Shown piece by piece: positions 57,788 to 64,000 of a stretch of 64,000 nt of DNA. The translations under genes were made by a program, and so were the position numbers. Each line of letters starts with the position of its first letter. The first letter of the stretch is position 1. Source of the DNA: Symbiodinium natans. Taxonomy: Eukaryota; Sar; Dinophyceae; Suessiales; Symbiodiniaceae. The stretch covers positions 415,809 through 479,808 of the forward strand of contig CAJNDS010002125.1 of assembly GCA_905221605.1 (NCBI GenBank), read 5' to 3'. The notes beneath the pieces were generated by a model. The model was not told the origin of the DNA. It saw only the letters and a list, made by a program, of their open reading frames with translations, and made no database searches.

Positions 57788-57885
57788 CTCGCCTACGGCC
57801 TTTGGCCTCGCTCACTCCTTCTTCTTTTCTTTCCAACTTCGAATTTTCAAGCTCACCTCAACTCATCTTTCTTGTTTAGTCTTCA

Positions 57886-58964
57886 TCACTCTTGCACACT
57901 CTTCGTCTCCTGACTTTGACTTTCGCGCTCATGCTCTTCAGGGCCTTTTTCAATCCTCCTTTTTTTCTTCTCAGCTTTCGCCTTTGCCTCCTTTCTCATC
58001 TTTCGATTGTGCTCTCCGATCGTTCCCTTGTTCTTCTTTCTCCGTTCTTGGTCCTTCTTTTCTGCTTCCTCCTTCTTCTTTCGATCCTTCTTCTCCTTTT
58101 CCTTCTTTCTTGCCTTCTCTCGCTTCTTCTTCTTCTTCTTCTTCTTCTTCTTCTTCTTCTTCTTCTTCTTCTTCTTCTTCTTCTTCTTCTTCTTCTTCTT
58201 CTTCTTTCTTCGCCTCCTGCTTTTCTTCCTCCATTTGACCCTTCTCTTTCTTCTTCTTCGCTTCTTCATTCGCTTCGTTCATAAACTCTTTGATCTATTC
58301 AAGCTCTTCCTCATCCTTCGTTTCTTCGCTTTTCGATCTCTGAAAACAGGTCCTTCTGGTGGTGTCGTGGGTACCTGCTGTCCTGCATCCGTAAACTTCG
58401 ACGCTGGGCTTTTTCCTTCTTCTTCTGCCTTCTCGGACGCCGTTGATCTGTTTCGGCAATTCTTCTGAAGATGGTTGGTCCGTCCTGCATTCTCTGGCGC
58501 ACCATACTGCAGATACTCTTTTCTCACCAGTCCTTTCTTCAGAAAACTTCTCCAAGTTCATTTTCCACGCTTGGCTGTAACTTCGCCAGCAACTTCTCGC
58601 GCCTTGCTAAAATCTTCTTTCCATCGTCCAAAGATTCCTTCAAGAGTCGAGCACCTTCTTCTTTTTCCTTGAAAAGTAACTCCGTTTCCTGCGCTCGCTT
58701 CGTGTACTTCTTGTAGTCTTCCAAGATGTTCTCCAACTCCTCTTCTTGTTCAAACAGATCGCTTTTCATCAGGTCCACTGCTGTTTGCATACTCCCAGTC
58801 TTTTGATCGTTCTTCACCACGGTGTCCTTGATTGTTCGAACCACCATTTCTGAGGTCGGGTTGGTCGACACCCCCTGCAAAACTTTCTGGAATCCACTGC
58901 CTCCTTCGATGTAAAAAACGAACGGTCTTTGCCACATATGTTTGCGTGAAAAACTGAAGGTCAT
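57886..58964 (-). pseudogene. Coiled-coil coding unit 1, frame-broken
   Basis: ATG at 58964 (MTFSFSRKHMWQRPFVFYIE) opens a 141-codon frame: a short N-terminal domain, then predicted coiled coil (EQEEELENILEDYKKYTKRA; LKESLDDGKKILARREKLLA), ending at TGA at 58539. Protein-like sequence resumes in other frames (EEEGKSPASKFTDAGQQVPT at about 58435, before a GTACC that could be a donor; then FMNEANEEAKKKKEKGQ and a Glu/Lys tract), with an in-frame TAG just before FMNEANEE. Small introns or decay are both possible. Base composition is poorer in GC than that of the 0-46 kb genes. Confidence 0.45.
58123..58206 (+). repeat. TTC trinucleotide run
   Basis: About 28 uninterrupted TTC units. On the minus strand it codes for poly-Glu or poly-Lys depending on frame, within coiled-coil unit 1. 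Confidence 0.97.
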
Positions 58965-59041
58965 TCTAGGTACCTTTTCCCTTGAAAGCGCAAGCCCTGT
59001 CCATCCTAAACCAAGCACAGGCACTCGTCCTTTTTCTCAGT

Positions 59042-59054
59042 CTTGAGCCAAAAT
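59042..59054 (-). other. Relict spliced-leader end, 13 of 13
   Basis: The minus strand reads ATTTTGGCTCAAG, identical to the last 13 bases of the dinoflagellate leader, 78 bases before the ATG at 58964. This is the cleanest leader relict in the window. Confidence 0.75.
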
Positions 59055-59059
59055 TCACG

Positions 59060-60000
59060 AAGTGCGCAAAACTACAAACGAATTCAGTCGTGAGACTAAA
59101 AGTGCTTCAGAACAGAGTTCCTACTCACTGCACACTCACTCAAAGTAGCGTATTGGGCAAAAACACACTCGTATGATTTCCTAGGGAAATCATCGAGACG
59201 AAAATCACAGAGGATGGGATCAACGCGATTCCCACTCACTCCGAAGCAAAACCACTGCACAGGCTGATCTAAATAAAACATGACAAAACACTCATGTATC
59301 AGCCACGATCTTCCACCCCCCGCATTTTGCTGAGAGCTCGGGCTCGTGTCAAAGATCCGAAGTCCAAGCACAGCCTGGCACTTCAACACTAAGGGGATGC
59401 CCTGGCCACATTCCCTTGGCGCGTACTCGCCTCCAAACGAAAAAACACCACACCGTCAGATCTCTGACCAAACTAAAACTCATGGAAATTCCCATCATAA
59501 GACGGGTTGTCCTGGGTCCGGTGTTGGCGTGATACCCAAGAGTTCGTAGTGAAAACACGTAACAAACGAATTCATGCAAGGCTTCAGAGCGTCAACCCCA
59601 CTCTTAGTACCCAACCTCGACGTCTTCAACCTCGCTTCCAGGAAAACAAGCTTACCAGCGCATCCGCTGGGAGAGCTCCAACAAAAACACGGTCTTCCTT
59701 CAGCATCGCCTTGATTCGCATCCAGGGTGCTTCCAGCCAAAACTCGCTTGTCACGTCCACGGTGGTCCATGCTGCAATGAGGACCTGAGGACCCTGTGAC
59801 ATCTGCTAAACCTGGGACGTCGAGAAGTTGTGGCTTTTTTTAAACCGATGGCAGCCACTTAAGCTTTAAACTTGTCTGCCGCCTTAGGTGTCTCTGTAAC
59901 AGGTGCAGGCAAGTCTTCTCTGTTAGAACACACCTACAAAGAAAGTCTGTGTTGTTCCAACATACTTAAGGTGCACAGGCTCTTCCAGGAAGGGAAATGA
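59060..60000. other. No gene recognised
   Basis: Mixed-composition sequence with only short open frames; nothing repeated or motif-bearing was seen. Confidence 0.4.
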
Positions 60001-60003
60001 TAA

Positions 60004-60185
60004 TGTTTAGAGTCTCACTTCTCTGGTTTCGAAGAATGAAATCCAAAACAAACACAAAATGTAAAACAAGATTCGAGGAGGGTGGAATTTAGAATACATT
60101 CCCTTCTTTCGCTTTGTATGAAATTCCAAAAAAACACAAAAATAACAACAAGATTCAAGGGGGTGGAATTTAGAATAAATTCATC

Positions 60186-60218
<33 letters not shown>

Positions 60219-60340
60219 TTTCAAATGGAAGTTAGAGTCTCACTTCTCTAGTTTCGAAGAACAAAATCCAAAAAAAAAACAAGATTCAAGGGGGGTGGAA
60301 TTTAGAATAAATCTCTTCTCTCTTAAAGTAATGTTTAGAG
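60004..60340. repeat. Three-copy repeat of about 110 bp
   Basis: Copies share GAGTCTCACTTCTCT, GTTTCGAAGAA, AACAAGATTC and GGTGGAATTTAGAATA pieces. A CT run lies at 60186-60222. Confidence 0.8.
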
Positions 60341-60387
60341 TCGCCCTTAAGCCCCCCTTTTTTCAGCTTCTTTAACCCCTTCCCCTT

Positions 60388-60710
60388 AACTTGCTGGGCC
60401 TTTTTTGGAGGGTTTGGGCAGCAGTTTAGAAGGCGTAACACTTTGCTGGGCCTTCTGCGGAGGGTTTAGGCAGCAGTTTAAGAGGCCTGACACTTGCTGG
60501 GCCTTTGTGGAGGGTTTGGGCAGCAGTTGAAAAGGCGTAACACTTGCTGGGCCTTTGGTGGAGGATTTAGGCAGCAGTTTAAGGCCAAATACTTGCTGGG
60601 CCTTTTGTGGAGGGCTCGAGAAGTAGTTTAAGACGTCTAAGAGGCGTAATACCTGCTGGGCCTTTGGTGGAGAATTTAGGCAGCAGTTTAAGAGGCCTAA
60701 TGCAAGCATC
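60388..60710 (+). repeat. Minisatellite, six units of about 50-60 bp
   Basis: Each unit starts TTGCTGGGCCTTT, continues GGAGG-TTTAGGCAGCAG and TTTAAGAGGC, and ends TAATAC or TAACAC. The open frames across it mirror the repeat (Leu-Leu-Pro-Lys-Pro type). Confidence 0.9.
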
Positions 60711-60834
60711 GTGTTTGCAAATGGGGGGGACCTGCGCCCCTTCCCAACCTCTCGCTTGTTTAAGCCGGCAAACTTGCGTAAAGCATATGAATTATGTCCA
60801 AAACAAAAACAAAACATGGGGTTCTTGCTTAGTC

Positions 60835-61130
60835 CCCCTTCAAGCCTCCCTTAAGCCCCCTTTACGTCCTTTTTAAAGCCCAGCTTTAAGCCCCCCCTTC
60901 AAGCCCCCTTTAAGCACCCTTTTAGGTAGTCCGCAAAGCCCCCCTTGAAGCCCCCTTTAAGCCCCCCTTAAAGACCCCCTTTAAGCTTCCCCTTAAGCTT
61001 CCCGTTAAGTTTTCCATGAAGCTCCCTTAAGTCTCCCCCTAAAAGCCCCCCTTTAAAGCCCTTTCAAAGGCTTCAGCCTTTCCCTTTACCCGCCCTGAAG
61101 CCCCCCTTAAGCTTCCTCTTAAGCCTCCAA
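60835..61130 (+). repeat. Degenerate AAGCCCCCCTT repeat
   Basis: About twenty loosely spaced CCCCCTTTAAG / CCCCTTAAG units. Confidence 0.75.
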
Positions 61131-61399
61131 GCCCTAAGATTGCAGGCGGTGCAAGAAGAGACTCTGTAACTCTGTTATGTAGGCCACTCCAAATTGTAAC
61201 GGGCTTGCATGATGAGAGACGCCAGCAAGGTTTCATGCTAGAACCTCTGGCAGCGCTGCATCTTGGTTGTTTCTGGCATACCAACTGTGCTGTGCAGTTG
61301 CTAAGCTGTCTCCGATGAGTTCTGTCTATTCGCCATGTGCGGTGTTTTGACTTTCTGGGCATTAATGATTTTACTGAAGATTTTCAGCTTGGGCAGAAG

Positions 61400-62850
61400 C
61401 AGTGCTTTAACATTTTTTCATCAACTGGTTGGAAGCTTAGCTTAATACAGCCCATAATTACCTCTAACCCAGACAGCCTGGTCTTTAATTCTTGCCACCT
61501 GTTGATCAATCAGCCCTTCTCCAGCTATTTGAAGCCTGTGCCACACTTTGCGCACCAGCCTTAAAAGAAAGGAAGCTGAAGTGCCCAACAGCCAGAACTC
61601 AGTGGCATCTCTGCATTCTGACAACACTGTTCGATTCCAGCACGCCATGCTGTGTTGAGTCCACAACAGACATGAAGCACAAAAACCCAGATTTCGGATC
61701 TGGAGTTTGGGTTAGTTTTTCAGGGGTTTCAACGTTATCAACAAGGCCAAAGCCTGCCAATCTTGCCTTTAAGGACCAGCCAGCCGCCCCACAGCATCGC
61801 TCAGCAGAAGACGCTCATTTTCAACGCCCGGACATGGTCTAGTCGCGCTTAATACATTGTCTTCGGAATCAGGCCTGACATTTCACTGCCACTTCACAGT
61901 CTCAGATCGACTCTATTCTATCCCGAAGCCACTAGCGCGTGGAGAATCTAAGCAGAGCAACCTTTGACAGATTTTCCGCTGGGAAGGTGGAAGAAAGGGG
62001 GCCACTACCCAGTCAAGGCAAAGATCCGGCCTCTCAGGCACCGGCAGCTCTTTTCCATCTCCCCTTCCCCCTAAAATAAGCAGGCTCTTGAAGGCAGCGC
62101 GATGTAATCACCCGAATAAAAGAGTGGGTTGCTGACCAGCTTTCTCAAATCACCACGCCGGACATAAGAAGGTAAATGAGGCCCTGCTTAAAAGAGACAC
62201 TTCCGCGGAGCTAATTCGAATTTCCACTCTTCTTAATTCTCTGGCTGTTATTCAAGGATGTTAACAAGCTGGGCACCTCTTGGGCGTGGCTGTTTTGGAC
62301 TGCGAGCCTGGAGTGCAGGTGCCGACCACTTCCGCACTTGTTCAGCGTGGAGTTGAAATCCCCTTAAATGACCAGAGTGTCACGCTGCGAAACTCCGTGG
62401 ACTGCTCTTGACAATGAGGCCAAACACAGTGATCTGTCCTCTCGGTTTTGTTGGGCTGTCTTGGAGGTGGTCCAGACTTGCTGGTCAGTGATGAGGTGCA
62501 CACGTGCACCTTTCCATTGGAAGACTGCTTCCAACACCCTGCCTTTTTGATGCTTGCTCCACCTAATGGTGGCTTTGGGAATGTGGGGCTGTTAGTATCA
62601 TAACGCCGTCTGCCCTTTTGTCATCATGAACGTGCTGAGCGTGTGGTTGTGTGCCCGGCTGTGCCGTGAAGTTGTGATCTGGCGCAGCTGCTGCTTTTTG
62701 CCTTGGGGGCTTTGGCCTTACCTTTGCTGGCTGAGCTTAAACGAAGGCTTATACAATGCCACCCCTCAACATCAAACTCAGTGCTTTCCTGCCAGTGCGT
62801 CTCTTGTAGGGCAATCACATCATATTGATCTGAAGCTGTACGCAACCAGG
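61400..62850 (-). mobile_element. Decayed LINE retrotransposon, endonuclease part
   Basis: The minus strand encodes broken pieces of an AP-endonuclease domain: YDVIALQETHWQESTEFDVE near 62820-62760; then RVLEAVFQWKGARVHL and SLSRAVHGVSQRDTLVI; then, after an in-frame TAA near 62371, GDFNSTLNK. LQETHW and GDFN are signature motifs of the LINE endonuclease. Other stops and frame changes follow, and a frame at 61666-61442 may be more of the element. No reverse transcriptase motif was seen. Non-functional. Confidence 0.75.
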
Positions 62851-63164
62851 AAGGTGTGAAGCTCAGCCCATTGCCTGAAACAGGCTGCGTTTGCTTCTTG
62901 TGGGCACTCCTTCGACCTTGCGGAGCAGTGGAACCCTCTCGCCGACCCCCTGAAAGAATGCAGTAACTGCAATGTTTGAGCTGAGGCCGGGAATTGGGAC
63001 CCGGCAGATCAGACGGCTCAAAGATCGCGGCTCACCATGGCTCACAGTAAGGCACAAGCTGTTACGTTCCCCTGAGGACTGGTTGAACCTCTAGGACAGC
63101 AGTTGCGCCCAAAGCCCGGTTTTCCAGGAGGCAGGTGCCCGGCCGTCTGATCCGCGGCGGCTAT

Positions 63165-63191
63165 ATTACTCCTACTACTACTACAATTACG

Positions 63192-63236
<45 letters not shown>

Positions 63237-63489
63237 GCTACTACTACTACTACTACTACTACTACTGCTAGTACTACTACTACTACTACTACTACTCCTA
63301 CTATTACTACGACTATTACTATTACTAGTCCTATTATTATTACTAGTAGTAGTAGTACTACTACTACTGCTACGACGACTACTACTATTACTACCACTAC
63401 TACTACCACTACTACTACCACTACTACTACTACTACTACTACCACTACTACTACTACTACTATTATTACTACTACTACTACTACTACTG

Positions 63490-63522
<33 letters not shown>

Positions 63523-63528
63523 TTACTA
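63165..63528 (+). repeat. Long TAC/ACT trinucleotide tract
   Basis: About 360 bases of ACT units with scattered GCT, ATT and ACG variants, including a short reversed AGT patch at 63343-63354. Poly-Thr, poly-Ser and poly-Val frames are artefacts. Confidence 0.95.
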
Positions 63529-63529
63529 T

Positions 63530-64000
63530 ATTGAACGCTGAGCGAGCGGGCTCTGCTCATAGCGGGCGATTCTGAAACTTCGGGAGGCGCCATGCCCTTG
63601 GCTTGCCCCGCCCGTGAGACGTGCCGTGCTGTGGCCAGCTCCGTCCTTCGGACGTGCCTTGACCATTAGCTAAAAGCCCATTGAAACGTGCCGTTGCCAG
63701 CTCCGTCCTTTGGACCAGCCTAGCCAAGGACTAACAAGTTAAACAAGACCAAACCGAAAGCAACCAACACACAAGCAACAAGACCCAACACTTAGGCTTT
63801 GGAGCAGGTGCGGGGGGACTGCTCTGCGATGAACGCAGCTACCTACCTCATCCCTTTGCAGAGCAATGGACGAACCCAAAGCTCCTAGGCCCAGGCTGCT
63901 ACCTCTGTCACGAACGTACGATAACAAGAAAAGAACACAAGGCAAGCGCATCCTTGGAATCAGACTTGCCGATGCCTCAGAGAAGGGAAAGGAAATGCCT
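63530..64000. other. No gene recognised
   Basis: A short direct repeat (GCCAGCTCCGTCCTT plus GGAC) occurs at about 63635 and 63695. Otherwise nothing supported. Confidence 0.4.

Noticed and set aside
63135-63593. Poly-Thr, poly-Ser or poly-Val protein
   Set aside because: The frames are produced by a trinucleotide microsatellite; all frames are open and none has a flanking gene.

Overview
The window reads as nuclear DNA of a dinoflagellate. The evidence is: relict spliced-leader sequence (3' part CATTTTGGCTCAAG) upstream of several coding regions; many degenerate TTTAGGG arrays inside genes; introns that often start with GC or GA instead of GT; almost all coding on one strand; and a secreted-protein gene in a near-identical head-to-tail array. 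No rRNA, tRNA or full spliced-leader RNA gene was recognised. Because exons are small, most long open frames between 0 and 33 kb are not genes. The gene models here were assembled by hand from short exons joined in frame.

Layout, all minus strand and read from right to left. A partial unidentified gene lies at 45.9-46.8 kb. A very large surface-protein gene lies at 44.5-33.3 kb (signal peptide, eight Cys-rich repeats ending in a CWC-like motif, a putative Ig-like He_PIG motif, many small exons, then a multi-pass membrane C-terminus). A few unassigned exons lie at 33.0-32.1 kb. A multi-EF-hand protein gene runs from 31.9 to about 15.6 kb and starts with a signal peptide, an FVAP motif and a second hydrophobic segment, like a dinoflagellate plastid-targeting leader. 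Glucosidase II beta subunit starts at 15.0 kb and runs off the left edge, with at least 24 exons. Inside an intron of the EF-hand gene, at 17.4-22.5 kb, sit three 1,695-bp tandem copies of an intronless secreted-protein gene, each with relict spliced-leader sequence in its 5' region.

From about 49.4 kb rightwards the TTTAGGG arrays stop. That part holds microsatellites, minisatellites, a decayed pair of coiled-coil coding units headed by a 13/13 spliced-leader relict, and a broken LINE with an endonuclease domain at 61.4-62.85 kb.

The most unusual signal is the intron structure. In transcript sense many introns begin with G-rich TTTAGGG repeats and end with C-rich CCCTAAA repeats. Exon-intron borders carry short direct repeats of which one copy is kept. 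One 116-nt intron is almost pure TTTAGGG sequence between two perfect 14-nt direct repeats. Two other short elements are shared by introns of unrelated genes. Together these suggest introns that arose as insertions. Exon borders given with 'about' are uncertain by several bases; no transcript was available to confirm any join.
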